A stretch of DNA of 64,000 nt from VXYL01 sp965199875 (GTDB lineage Bacteria > Pseudomonadota > Gammaproteobacteria > Pseudomonadales > Azotimanducaceae): NCBI GenBank assembly GCA_965199875.1, contig OZ241346.1, positions 1,984,001 through 2,048,000 on the forward strand, written 5' to 3'. Shown piece by piece: positions 27,174 through 35,394 of this stretch; the stretch's first letter is position 1, and the number at the start of each line of letters is the position of its first letter. The notes below the pieces were generated by a model that saw nothing but the letters and a program-made list of their open reading frames with translations, had not been told where the DNA came from and ran no database searches. A program made the translations under genes and the position numbers.

Positions 27174-28148
27174 ATGACAGACAAGCCCAGCGATTGGCAG
27201 GCGCTCATCAGCGGGCAATGGCACGGCGCACCCGCGGTGTACGAGCCCGACGGCACCTACGTCGGCTTCAATATCGTCTCGCGGGCCAGCGAGCACGTCG
27301 GCGACAAGACCCGCTACTGGATGGAAACAGATTTCGACGCCGTCGGTCCACTGCGCAATCGTTTCGAGATCGGCCGCTTCGACTTCGGCGTCATCGATTC
27401 GGACGAGGATCGCATCTACACCGGCCCGGATTTCGTCGGCTCCGGCAACCCCTACGGCAATCTGGTGGATTCCGAGTACTTCTCGCCGGCATGGAATACG
27501 CATTTGCGCACCGTCAACCACGTGGTGCCGGAGCTTGAGATGCAGGTGTATTCCTCGCTGCTCTACGAAGGCCCGACGTTGGCGGCGGTTTTCAACGGCC
27601 TGTACATCGTCACTCAGGACGACGAACCGGCCAGCCGTAAGCGGGTGGCCGATTGGCTGCAACGCGAGCGCAGCGAGGGCAAGCGTCCGTTCGTGCTGCC
27701 GCCCAAGCACGCCGGGCGCTGGCAGGGCGAGGTGGAGGTGTACGACGCGCGCCAGCGACCGCTTGGCGTCAACCAGGTGGCCATCGACTACACGCCGATC
27801 AACCTCACCCGCGCCAACGTGACCATCGAGACCCGCGGCGTGATCGACGGCCGATACGCCTTCGAGCGCAGTCGCGACCACAACCATCACCAGTTCCATG
27901 GGCCGGACATCTACGGCAACGGCATCGCCTACGGCCGCTTCCTCTACAGCACGATGCACCGCTACGGCGAGGCGCTGCGTTTGGAAACCCGCGACGCGCT
28001 GGTGGACCGCAACTACACCCTGGTGGTGAACTGGAACTACTTCCTCTCGCAGCAGCGTCGCTACACCACCCACGGCGTGCTCGCGTGGCAAGCCGGGGAC
28101 GAGGTGCTCGGCCCGCGGTTCCTGTCCGCCCGGGGCACGAGTAGGTGA
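27174..28148 (+). CDS. Unrecognised two-repeat beta-rich protein (calycin-like?)
   Basis: A 324-residue soluble protein with a strong ribosome site (GGAAGGA) before ATG 27174. It consists of two similar halves. Each begins with a GxWxG strand (SGQWHGAPAVYEPDG; AGRWQGEVEVYDARQ) and contains a GPDxxGxGxxYG turn (GPDFVGSGNPYG; GPDIYGNGIAYG), followed by strands rich in Tyr, Asn and Trp. This looks like a tandem of lipocalin-like (calycin) barrels. Calycin-type proteins include linear-tetrapyrrole lyases, so a bilin or tetrapyrrole ligand is an attractive but unproven idea. Its stop overlaps the next start (GTGA). Confidence 0.7.
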   Translation: MTDKPSDWQALISGQWHGAPAVYEPDGTYVGFNIVSRASEHVGDKTRYWMETDFDAVGPLRNRFEIGRFDFGVIDSDEDRIYTGPDFVGSGNPYGNLVDSEYFSPAWNTHLRTVNHVVPELEMQVYSSLLYEGPTLAAVFNGLYIVTQDDEPASRKRVADWLQRERSEGKRPFVLPPKHAGRWQGEVEVYDARQRPLGVNQVAIDYTPINLTRANVTIETRGVIDGRYAFERSRDHNHHQFHGPDIYGNGIAYGRFLYSTMHRYGEALRLETRDALVDRNYTLVVNWNYFLSQQRRYTTHGVLAWQAGDEVLGPRFLSARGTSR

Positions 28149-28909
28149 AGCCCGTGGACGTCTACGGCTATCGCCGCAAGTTCGCGGTGCTGGTGCCCAG
28201 CACCAACACGGCGGTGGAGACCGAATACAGCATGATGCGACCAGAGGGCGTGGTGCTGGCCACCCGGGGCTGCCTGATTCCGCCCTTCAAGGTGGCGAGC
28301 GACGAGGACTTCGTCAACATGGTGAAGGCCATCGGCGACGCCACCGAGCAAGGGCTGCGCGACGCCTTGAGCTGCCAACCGGATCACGTCATCTTCGGCT
28401 ATTCCGCCGAGACCTTCTGGGAGGGCAAGGAACGTTCGGACCGAGAGTTTCGCAAGTACAACGCCATTGCCCAGGAAGCCGGCGGCTGCGACATCACCTT
28501 CGGCGCGCAGGCGGTGCAGGACGCCCTTGCCTGCTACCCGGGCGTAAAACGCATCGGCGTCGTGACTCCGTACATGCCGGTGGGCGACCGCATGGTGGCG
28601 AAGTTCCTAGGCGACATCGGCTACCGCGTGGTACGCATCAAGGGGCACTGTTCGCCAGGGCCAGTGGACATTGCCAGCGAGAGCGCCCTCAAGACGCGGG
28701 CGCTGGTGCGGGCCGTGGATGGCGACGACGTGGATCTCATCCTGCAAGCCGGCACCAATCTCTACTTCTTGGAACTGGCCGCGCAACTCGAGCGCGAACT
28801 CGGCAAGCCGGTGCTGGCGATCAACGCCGTCACCTTCTGGCATGCGCTGCGGCACAACGGCATCCCCGATCGTCTGCGCGGATTCGGCTCGCTCTTGGCG
28901 GAGCATTGA
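28145..28909 (+). CDS. Maleate isomerase / Asp-Glu racemase-fold protein lacking both catalytic cysteines
   Basis: A 254-residue protein starting at GTG 28145 inside the previous stop. It matches the maleate cis-trans isomerase / arylmalonate decarboxylase fold: VLVPSTNTAVETEY, GVKRIGVVTPYMPVGDRM, and GKPVLAINAVTFWHALR. The two active-site cysteines of the classic enzymes are not in place: the first region reads IFGYSAETFW and the second LQAGTNLYF. It may belong to a subfamily with different chemistry, or be non-catalytic. It closes the operon begun by the RCCR-like gene. Confidence 0.85.
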   Translation: MKPVDVYGYRRKFAVLVPSTNTAVETEYSMMRPEGVVLATRGCLIPPFKVASDEDFVNMVKAIGDATEQGLRDALSCQPDHVIFGYSAETFWEGKERSDREFRKYNAIAQEAGGCDITFGAQAVQDALACYPGVKRIGVVTPYMPVGDRMVAKFLGDIGYRVVRIKGHCSPGPVDIASESALKTRALVRAVDGDDVDLILQAGTNLYFLELAAQLERELGKPVLAINAVTFWHALRHNGIPDRLRGFGSLLAEH

Positions 28910-29209
28910 CGCGCGCCCGCCGGGCAACGCTTTAGCGCCGAAGCGCCCGCCAGCGGCACACGGTTCTAGCGTATGGTGGCGCGCGTGCGTTCCCACGCCC
29001 GGTCATTGAACAAGCGCCGCCCGAGCGAAGCGCCGTGGCCGCTTCCTTGAACGAGGCGGGGCTGAGTCCAGAGGCGGTGCCGACAGGCGCCGGCGGCCCA
29101 GTTCTCCACCTTGGAGAAGCGGGCGAGGTCCTTTCACGAACGGTAGATTGACGGAAACAACACCTGGGCGCACAATACTGTCCATCGAAGTTTCTGTCCC
29201 GATTCGCCA
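28910..29209. other. Gap of 300 bases between operons
   Basis: I see no gene here. It should contain the end of the RCCR-like operon's message and the promoter for the AbiE-type genes that start at 29210. No T-rich terminator hairpin was recognised. Confidence 0.4.
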
Positions 29210-29779
29210 ATGAACCACCTGCAGGCGGCCAAGACCATCTTGGTGGACTGCGCCGCCAAGGGCATCGTCGTGTTCGACACGATGTCGCTGCGCACGGTGT
29301 TCCCCAACGAGTCGCCAGCCGCGTTTCGCCGGCTCCTGGGCGCTCTGGTGGACGCCGGCGTGCTCGTGCGCATCGTCAAGGGCGTCTACATCGGCGCCAC
29401 GGCCAAGCAAACCGCGGGCCTCGCATTCGCCGGCAAACTGATCGGCGCGATCAGACCAGGCCGCATGAGCTACCTGAGCCTCGAGTACGCGCTGGCGGAG
29501 TGGGGATCGATGAGCCAGATCCCGCAACGCTGGACGCTGATGACCACGGGGCGGCGGGGCGAGTTCCACACGCCGATCGGCACCTTCGAGTTCACCCACA
29601 CCGAGCGCGACCCGATGGAGATTCTGCGCCGGACAGCGATGCATCCGCAGCTTGGCACACGCCTTGCCCACCCCGACTTGGCGCTGGAGGACCTGCGCCG
29701 AACGCGCCGCAACCTGCACTTGGTGGACATGGACGACCACGCCGAGATCGTCGCCGAGTTCCGCGCCCGTGCCGCTTGA
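29210..29779 (+). CDS. AbiEi-type antitoxin / transcriptional regulator
   Basis: A 189-residue protein. The N-terminal 60 residues form a winged helix (FRRLLGALVDAGVLVRIVKGVYIG), and the remainder resembles the AbiEi C-terminal domain (LSLEYALAEWGSMSQIPQRW, then FTHTERDPMEIL). In type IV AbiE systems this protein represses its own operon and neutralises the AbiEii nucleotidyltransferase. The toxin gene follows with an 11-base overlap. Phage-defence or plasmid-maintenance roles are known for the family. Confidence 0.82.
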   Translation: MNHLQAAKTILVDCAAKGIVVFDTMSLRTVFPNESPAAFRRLLGALVDAGVLVRIVKGVYIGATAKQTAGLAFAGKLIGAIRPGRMSYLSLEYALAEWGSMSQIPQRWTLMTTGRRGEFHTPIGTFEFTHTERDPMEILRRTAMHPQLGTRLAHPDLALEDLRRTRRNLHLVDMDDHAEIVAEFRARAA

Positions 29780-30665
29780 CTTCAACGAACTGGCGGATCG
29801 CGCGGCGGAGCCAGGCAACGTCGCGGCAAACGGCACCATCAAGAAGGAGATGCTGCACTACGACATCCTGCTGGCGCTGCACGCCGCCGGGCTGCTGGCG
29901 CAGCTCGTCTTCAAAGGCGGAACCAGTTTGCGCCTATGCCACGGCAGTCCCCGTCTGAGCGAGGACTTGGACTTCTCCGGCGGCGCGCGCTTCTCGGCGT
30001 CGATCTTCGACGGGTTCGAGGAAGTCCTGGCCGAGATCGTCTACCGCCATTACGGGCTGCGCACGTTTGTAAAGCCGCCAAGCGCCAGGCACATGGACAT
30101 GCCGGTGCCCGTGTGTCGCTTGTGGATCGCGGTGGAGACGCACCCGGGGCGGCCGGACATTCCGCGCCAACGCGTGAAAGTGGAAGTGGATCACCACGCC
30201 CCGACCAGCGTGGAGATCAACGAACCGAACCTGAACTACGAGCATCTCGGCGGGGAGTACCAGGCGCTGGCGTTGCGCACGGCGCGCCTCGAGTCCGTGA
30301 TGGCCGACAAGCTGGTGGCACTGCCCATGTCCGTCGCCAGGCGGGACAACCCCCGCTACCGGGACATCTGGGACCTCCGTTGGCTGGCGACCACCCGCGG
30401 CTGCCGCCCAGCGCACGACCTGCTTGCCGCCAAGGCGGCGGAGGTCGGTGTGGAGAGCTACCAAGCGGCCTTGCGCCGAACGCTGGCCACGTTGCCGGAA
30501 ATCATCGCGTCGGATGCGTACTCGGCTGCGATGCGACGGCACCTGCGGTTCGACGACTGGCAGAAATCGGCTAGGCCGGATGGCCGCGCGGCGACCGTCA
30601 GCAAGATTGGCGACTTGCTGCGCGAATGCGAAACGGCGCTGGCTCCGCCTACGCGGAGGAAGTGA
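29769..30665 (+). CDS. AbiEii-type nucleotidyltransferase toxin
   Basis: A 298-residue protein starting at GTG 29769. The DUF1814/AbiEii signature is present: FKGGTSLRLCHGSPRLSEDLDF with the two catalytic acids of the last motif, then ESVMADKLVAL and RYRDIWDLRWL. Members add nucleotides to tRNA acceptor ends or other targets, blocking growth. It forms a toxin-antitoxin pair with the upstream gene. It looks complete and in frame. Confidence 0.88.
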   Translation: MPLDFNELADRAAEPGNVAANGTIKKEMLHYDILLALHAAGLLAQLVFKGGTSLRLCHGSPRLSEDLDFSGGARFSASIFDGFEEVLAEIVYRHYGLRTFVKPPSARHMDMPVPVCRLWIAVETHPGRPDIPRQRVKVEVDHHAPTSVEINEPNLNYEHLGGEYQALALRTARLESVMADKLVALPMSVARRDNPRYRDIWDLRWLATTRGCRPAHDLLAAKAAEVGVESYQAALRRTLATLPEIIASDAYSAAMRRHLRFDDWQKSARPDGRAATVSKIGDLLRECETALAPPTRRK

Positions 30666-30735
30666 TGCTTGGCCGTTGGCACCCGACCCGTTCCGCGAAT
30701 CGTCGTTGCGAATCGCCAATGTCGCCACCGCGCCG

Positions 30736-31527
30736 CTACCCGGCCGCGCGGCTCTCCTGGTGCCACTGGGTTCGCTGGCGTTCAATGCACAACGCAGGCG
30801 ACTCGTTAGCGATTCGCCGCGCTTCGTCAAGCACCGACTCCAAATCGAGAGCCTGCTCCCAGCGGCATTCAAGTCTCGCGCTGGTCGTGACCAAACGGCT
30901 GCCCGCAAGTGCCTTGCGGAGCTGTTGCAGGTCGTCGTGCGCGGCGTCCACGGTCCAATCAGCGGATGGCGGCGGCGCAATCGTGGCCAAGGCGAGCGCC
31001 AGCAGGTGTTCGGACGCTTCGCCGCCGGCATGCGCCTTGCACAACCCGTTGTCGAGCGTCGTGACGAACTCGGCGTTCCGCCCAAGCACCCTCCGCAGCA
31101 CGTCGTTGACCTCGTAGTGGTCGATGGAGTTGATGTCGCCCGTCACAAGGGCTTCAGCACCCAAGGCGACGGCTTCGGCGACGATGATCGCATCGCTGTT
31201 GGTTGCGATCTTGTCCGATGGCGTTCGCGGGAAACACGCCTGGGTGAAGCAGGAGAGCACCTCCTCCACGACGGCGATCTGGTCGTCGTCCAGAACCTCC
31301 CATCGGTATGGCGCTCCTGGCAGCCGACGGATGCGAAGCCACGACTCGACGATTGGCCCTTGCCGCCTTAGCGATGGTGGCTGGTGCGTCAGTTCATCCC
31401 AGACTTGCGGCACGATCAGCGTGCGCAAGCCCGCTTGATCCATCCAGCAGCCGACGAGTTTTCTCGGCGTGGGCGTGGACAGCGTGCTGGCGTCGAACGC
31501 CGGGCCTATTGGGTCATCGACGTCCAC
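30736..31527 (-). CDS. PIN-domain protein (probable toxin)
   Basis: A 263-residue protein. The first catalytic Asp is in AFDASTLSTPTPRKLV, a glutamate follows in VPQVWDEL, and the later acidic cluster is SDAIIVAEAVALGAEALVTGDIN, giving the usual PIN order D-E-D-D. PIN proteins cut RNA. The C-terminal 90 residues are specific to this protein and unassigned. The start is GTG 31527, overlapping the TGA of the upstream small gene, which is the arrangement of antitoxin then toxin. It faces the AbiE pair tail to tail. Confidence 0.75.
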   Translation of the reverse strand: MDVDDPIGPAFDASTLSTPTPRKLVGCWMDQAGLRTLIVPQVWDELTHQPPSLRRQGPIVESWLRIRRLPGAPYRWEVLDDDQIAVVEEVLSCFTQACFPRTPSDKIATNSDAIIVAEAVALGAEALVTGDINSIDHYEVNDVLRRVLGRNAEFVTTLDNGLCKAHAGGEASEHLLALALATIAPPPSADWTVDAAHDDLQQLRKALAGSRLVTTSARLECRWEQALDLESVLDEARRIANESPALCIERQRTQWHQESRAAG

Positions 31528-31765
31528 GGCCGGGTGCCTTCGTGACGGGCTTACGCTCCGGCAGCGATTCCGCAAGCACCTCGGCGGCCCGTTCGATGTT
31601 CCGGTTTTCGTTGTTGGCGCGTCCGTGGCGACGGTGCCAGTCGCTGATCTGCACCGGGTCGGTGCCCGGCGCCACGGCGCGGATGTCGTACTCCCAAGGC
31701 GGGATGTCGGACTGGAATGTGGCGCGCGCCAATCCGCGCAAGTTGGCGCCGACACGGTAGCCCAC
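31514..31765 (-). CDS. Small protein upstream of PIN gene (possible antitoxin)
   Basis: An 83-residue basic protein starting at GTG 31765, six bases after GGAGGA. It has a conserved-looking head (VGYRVGANLRGLARATFQSD) and a basic, probably disordered tail. No antitoxin DNA-binding fold is recognised, but size, order and 14-base overlap with the PIN gene argue for a toxin-antitoxin pair. Confidence 0.6.
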   Translation of the reverse strand: MGYRVGANLRGLARATFQSDIPPWEYDIRAVAPGTDPVQISDWHRRHGRANNENRNIERAAEVLAESLPERKPVTKAPGRGRR

Positions 31766-31927
31766 TTCGATTCCTCCATGACTGGCTTGACAGCCAGCGT
31801 AGCACATCGGCCATCAAGTACCCGTGCGCAGCGCTGGCATGGTCCATCGACCAGTCGTCCAAGGCGTACTCGCGGAAGGGATTGACGTAGACCAGTTCCG
31901 GCTCGGTGGCGACGACGATGGGCGCGT
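31766..31927 (-). other. Coding-like remnant after cobT
   Basis: Directly after the cobT stop the minus strand keeps a protein-like reading (VATEPELVYVNPFREYALDD, then WSMDHASAAHGYLMADVL) without a start codon or ribosome site. It is not part of CobT in the annotated frame. It may be the remains of another gene; I cannot name the family. Confidence 0.25.
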
Positions 31928-33736
31928 CTACTGCACGTCGAACAGCGCCGCCAGCTGCTCCGTGATCGCCCCGCCCAGCTGCTCCGCGTCGGTGATGGTC
32001 ACGGCGCGCTTGTAGTGGTGGGTGACGTCGTGGCCGATGCCGATGGCGATCAGTTCCACCGGCGAGTGGTTTTCGATGGTTTCGATGGCGTACTTGAGGT
32101 GCTGCTCCAGGTAGCTGCTTGGATTGACCAGCAGCGTCGAGTTGTCCACCGGCAGGCCGTCGGAAATCACCATCAGCACCTTGCGCTGCTCGTGGCGAAC
32201 CACCAGCCGGTTGTGCGCCCAGATCAGCGCTTCGCCGTCGATGTTCTCCTTCAGCAGTTCCTCGCGCATCATCAGGCCGAGGTTGCGTCTCGCGTGGCGC
32301 CAGGGGTCGTCGGCGGCCTTGTAGACGATGTGGCGCAAGTCGTTCAGACGGCCGGGGTTCGGCGGCTTGCCGGCGTTGATCCACTCTTCCCGGGACTGGC
32401 CGCCGCGCCAGGCGCGGGTGGTGAAGCCGAGTATCTCCACGCGCACCGAGCAGCGTTCCAGGGTTCTGCCCAGGATGTCGCCGCACACCGCGGCGATGGT
32501 GATGGAGCGCCCGCGCATGGAGCCGGAGCTGTCGATCAGCATGGTCACCACGGTGTCGCGGAACTCGGTCTCCTTCTCTTGCTTGAAGGCGAGGGGGTTC
32601 ATCGGGTCCACCACCACCTGGGGCAACCGCGAGGTGTCGAGGATGCCCTCGTCCAGGTCGAACTCCCAGGAACGGTTCTGCTTCGCCAGCAGGCGTCGCT
32701 GCAGACGGTTGGCGAGCTTCGATGTGGCGTGCTGCAACGAGAGCAGCTGCTGATCGAGCAGTTGGCGCAGGCGCAGCAGCTCGTCGGCTTCGCAAAGTTC
32801 CTCGGCCAAGGCGACTTCGTCGAACTCCTCGGTGAAGGCGCGGTAGTTGAAGTCCACGCGGATGCGGCCGGCGTCGTCCGGCAGGTAGTTCGGAGATTCC
32901 TCGGGCTCGCTCTCGGCGCCGAGTTCCGAGAGGTCGAAGTCCGCATCCATTTCGACGACCGTGGATTCGCCCTCGCCGTCCTCGTCGCCCAGGGAGTCTT
33001 CGTCGAGGGCGACGTCCTCGGGGGCGAACTCCGCCTCCGGTTCGCCGTCTTCCACGGTTTCGACGTCCTGGTCGTTGTCTTGCAGCTCCGGCGGTTCTTC
33101 GATGTCGGCGGCGAATCCAAGGTCCGCCAGGATGGAGCGGCAGCGGCCGGCGAACTCGCCCTGGTCGTGTACGCAGTCCGCCAGCGAGTCGATGTGCCGC
33201 CCGGCGCGTTCTTCGACGAAGTCGCGCCAGAAGCGGACGACGTTTTCCGCCGACGGCGGCAGTTCGCGTCCGGTCAGCCGCTGGCGGACGATCAGGCCCA
33301 CGGCGACGCTGAGCGGCGCTTCGGTTTCCGCGGTAACGGTGTCGAACGCGGCCTGCCTGCACACCGCCTCCAGGGAAGCGTCCAGGTTGCGCGCCACGCC
33401 TTCCATGCGCAGCGAGCCGATGGACGCCACCCGGGCGTCTTCCACCCACTCGAACATCTCCTGCGCCGGGCCGGCGCTGCGCGGCGAACTGCGGGCGTGT
33501 ACGGCTTCGTCGTGGTAGCGCAGCTTCAAGGCGAATTCGTCGCCGACGCCGCGGATGGCGTTCAGCTCCTGCTCGCTGCAGCCCAGGTTCGGCAGCGGCA
33601 CGTGGATGCTGGCGCCGCGCACGCCCGCCGCGCCCTTGCCGTAGGTCACCTCCAGCTGGTCGTTCTCGGCGATGGCGCGCAGCGTCGCGCTGGTGGCGCG
33701 CTTGTAGGTTTCGAGGGGCTCGTCGCTGTCGGCCAT
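31928..33736 (-). CDS. cobT: Cobaltochelatase-type CobT subunit (VWA domain)
   Basis: A 602-residue protein. The N-terminal 210 residues match the CobT head (YKRATSATLRAIAEN). Next comes a very acidic linker (about residues 215-290). The C-terminal von Willebrand A domain has the metal-binding motif DSSGSMRG near residue 397 and the FTTRAWRGGQSREEW segment typical of CobT. CobT pairs with the ATPase CobS to drive metal insertion by CobN in aerobic cobalamin synthesis. No cobN is in the window, so it may serve another chelatase or sit apart from the main cob genes, as in several proteobacteria. It starts seven bases after cobS. Confidence 0.9.
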   Translation of the reverse strand: MADSDEPLETYKRATSATLRAIAENDQLEVTYGKGAAGVRGASIHVPLPNLGCSEQELNAIRGVGDEFALKLRYHDEAVHARSSPRSAGPAQEMFEWVEDARVASIGSLRMEGVARNLDASLEAVCRQAAFDTVTAETEAPLSVAVGLIVRQRLTGRELPPSAENVVRFWRDFVEERAGRHIDSLADCVHDQGEFAGRCRSILADLGFAADIEEPPELQDNDQDVETVEDGEPEAEFAPEDVALDEDSLGDEDGEGESTVVEMDADFDLSELGAESEPEESPNYLPDDAGRIRVDFNYRAFTEEFDEVALAEELCEADELLRLRQLLDQQLLSLQHATSKLANRLQRRLLAKQNRSWEFDLDEGILDTSRLPQVVVDPMNPLAFKQEKETEFRDTVVTMLIDSSGSMRGRSITIAAVCGDILGRTLERCSVRVEILGFTTRAWRGGQSREEWINAGKPPNPGRLNDLRHIVYKAADDPWRHARRNLGLMMREELLKENIDGEALIWAHNRLVVRHEQRKVLMVISDGLPVDNSTLLVNPSSYLEQHLKYAIETIENHSPVELIAIGIGHDVTHHYKRAVTITDAEQLGGAITEQLAALFDVQ

Positions 33737-33743
33737 GGGACCT

Positions 33744-34742
33744 TCAGGTCCTCAGGGTGATGCCCCGCGTGGCGTCGCCCAGGTCCTCGCCCATGCAGCG
33801 CTGGTAGTACTCGGCGACGATGGGACGTTCGAGTTCGTCGCACTTGTTGAGGAACGAGACGCGAAAGCCGAAGCCGACGTCGTGGAAGATGTCGGCGTTT
33901 TCGGCCCAGGTGAGCACCGTGCGCGGCGACATCACCACCGAGATGTCGCCGTTGACGAAGCCTTTGCGGGTGAGGTCCGCCACCGCCACCATGTTCGAGA
34001 TCATGCGTCGTCCGTCGTCGGCATCCTGCCACGCCTTCGCCTTGCCGAACACGATGTCCACTTCCATGTCGTGGGGCAGGTAGTTCAGCGTGGTGACGAT
34101 GTTCCAGCGGTCCATCTGCCCTTGGTTGATCTGCTGCGTGCCGTGGTACAGGCCGGTGGTATCGCCGAGGCCCACGGTGTTGGTGGTGGAAAACAGCCTG
34201 AACGCTTCGTGCGGGCGGACGATGCGGTTCTGGTCCAGGAGCGTCAGCTTGCCTTCGACCTCCAGCACCCGCTGAATGACGAACATCACGTCCGGGCGTC
34301 CGGCGTCGTACTCGTCGAAGACCAGCGCCGTCGGGTGTTGCAGCGCCCAGGGCAGGATGCCCTCCTTGAACGCGGTGATCTGCTTGCCGTCCTCGATGAC
34401 GATGGCGTCCTTGCCCACCAGGTCGATGCGGCTGATGTGGCTGTCCAGATTGACGCGGATGCACGGCCAGTTCAGCCGCGCCGCGACCTGTTCGATGTGC
34501 GTGGACTTGCCGGTGCCGTGGTAGCCTTGGATCATCACCCGCCGGTTGTGCGCGAAGCCGGCGAGAATGGCCAGCGTGGTGTGCGGGTCGAAGCGGTAGT
34601 CGTCGTCGATGTCCGGCACGTGCTCCGAGCGATGGCTGAACGCCGGCACGGCAAGCTCTTGATCGAGGCCGAAGTGTTCGCGCACACTGACGGTGGTGTC
34701 CGGCAGCATGTCGGGCGACAGCGACGAATCGTGGACGTTCAT
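33744..34742 (-). CDS. cobS: Cobaltochelatase-type CobS subunit (AAA+ ATPase)
   Basis: A 332-residue AAA+ ATPase. Walker A is GYHGTGKS (residues 73-80), Walker B is ALVFDEYDAG, and the sensor text is LFSTTNTVGLGDTTGLYHG, as in CobS. It forms ring complexes with CobT. The ATG at 34742 is the family start (MNVHDSS). It is divergent from the phosphatase gene at 34832, leaving 89 bases for both promoters. Confidence 0.92.
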   Translation of the reverse strand: MNVHDSSLSPDMLPDTTVSVREHFGLDQELAVPAFSHRSEHVPDIDDDYRFDPHTTLAILAGFAHNRRVMIQGYHGTGKSTHIEQVAARLNWPCIRVNLDSHISRIDLVGKDAIVIEDGKQITAFKEGILPWALQHPTALVFDEYDAGRPDVMFVIQRVLEVEGKLTLLDQNRIVRPHEAFRLFSTTNTVGLGDTTGLYHGTQQINQGQMDRWNIVTTLNYLPHDMEVDIVFGKAKAWQDADDGRRMISNMVAVADLTRKGFVNGDISVVMSPRTVLTWAENADIFHDVGFGFRVSFLNKCDELERPIVAEYYQRCMGEDLGDATRGITLRT

Positions 34743-34831
34743 GCAAGGCCCTTGTACTTGAGCGGCGATTCCCGCAGCACGCTGCCGCGCGACGGGCGCA
34801 AGCGGACTATTTAATCAAGGAAGCCGACGCC

Positions 34832-35386
34832 ATGCCAACCGTCTACATGGTCCGCCACGGACGCGCCGCTGCCGGATTCGGCAGCCACCGGGACCCGGGC
34901 CTCGACGACCTCGGGCGCAGCCAAGCCGAAGCCGTCGCGGATGCGCTGGCCAGCGCGATTGCCGAACCCATTGCCATGGTTTCCAGCCCCTTGGCGCGGG
35001 CCCGGGAAACCGCTGCCCCCTTGGCCAAACGCTGGAAAGCGGAACTGGCCATCGAACCGCGCATCGCCGAAATCCCTTCGCCCATCCTGGACTTGCAGGA
35101 GCGTTCCCGCTGGCTGCGCGGGATCATGGCCGGGCGCTGGAGCGGCCTGCCCGACAACCTGCTGCGCTGGCGCCAGGACATGATCGACTGCGTACTCGGC
35201 TTCGGCGCCGACACGATAGCCTTCTGCCACTTCATCGCCATCAACGTCGTCGTCGGCGCCAGCATGGACGACGACCGGCTGATCGTCTTTCGCCCCGACA
35301 ACGGCTCGATAACGCGCTTCGACACCGACAGCGGCAAGCTGGCGCTGCTCGAACTCGGCGCCGAGGCGAGCACCACGGTCAACTGA
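34832..35386 (+). CDS. Histidine phosphatase (phosphoglycerate-mutase fold)
   Basis: A 184-residue protein with the phospho-histidine motif VRHGR near the N-terminus (His8) and SSPLARARETA, the second arginine region. The second catalytic histidine lies in IAFCHFIAINV. It belongs to the PhoE/SixA-like phosphatases; the substrate is not evident. The gene is eight bases upstream of the acetyltransferase gene and likely shares its message. Confidence 0.85.
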   Translation: MPTVYMVRHGRAAAGFGSHRDPGLDDLGRSQAEAVADALASAIAEPIAMVSSPLARARETAAPLAKRWKAELAIEPRIAEIPSPILDLQERSRWLRGIMAGRWSGLPDNLLRWRQDMIDCVLGFGADTIAFCHFIAINVVVGASMDDDRLIVFRPDNGSITRFDTDSGKLALLELGAEASTTVN

Positions 35387-35394
35387 GCTCGAGC

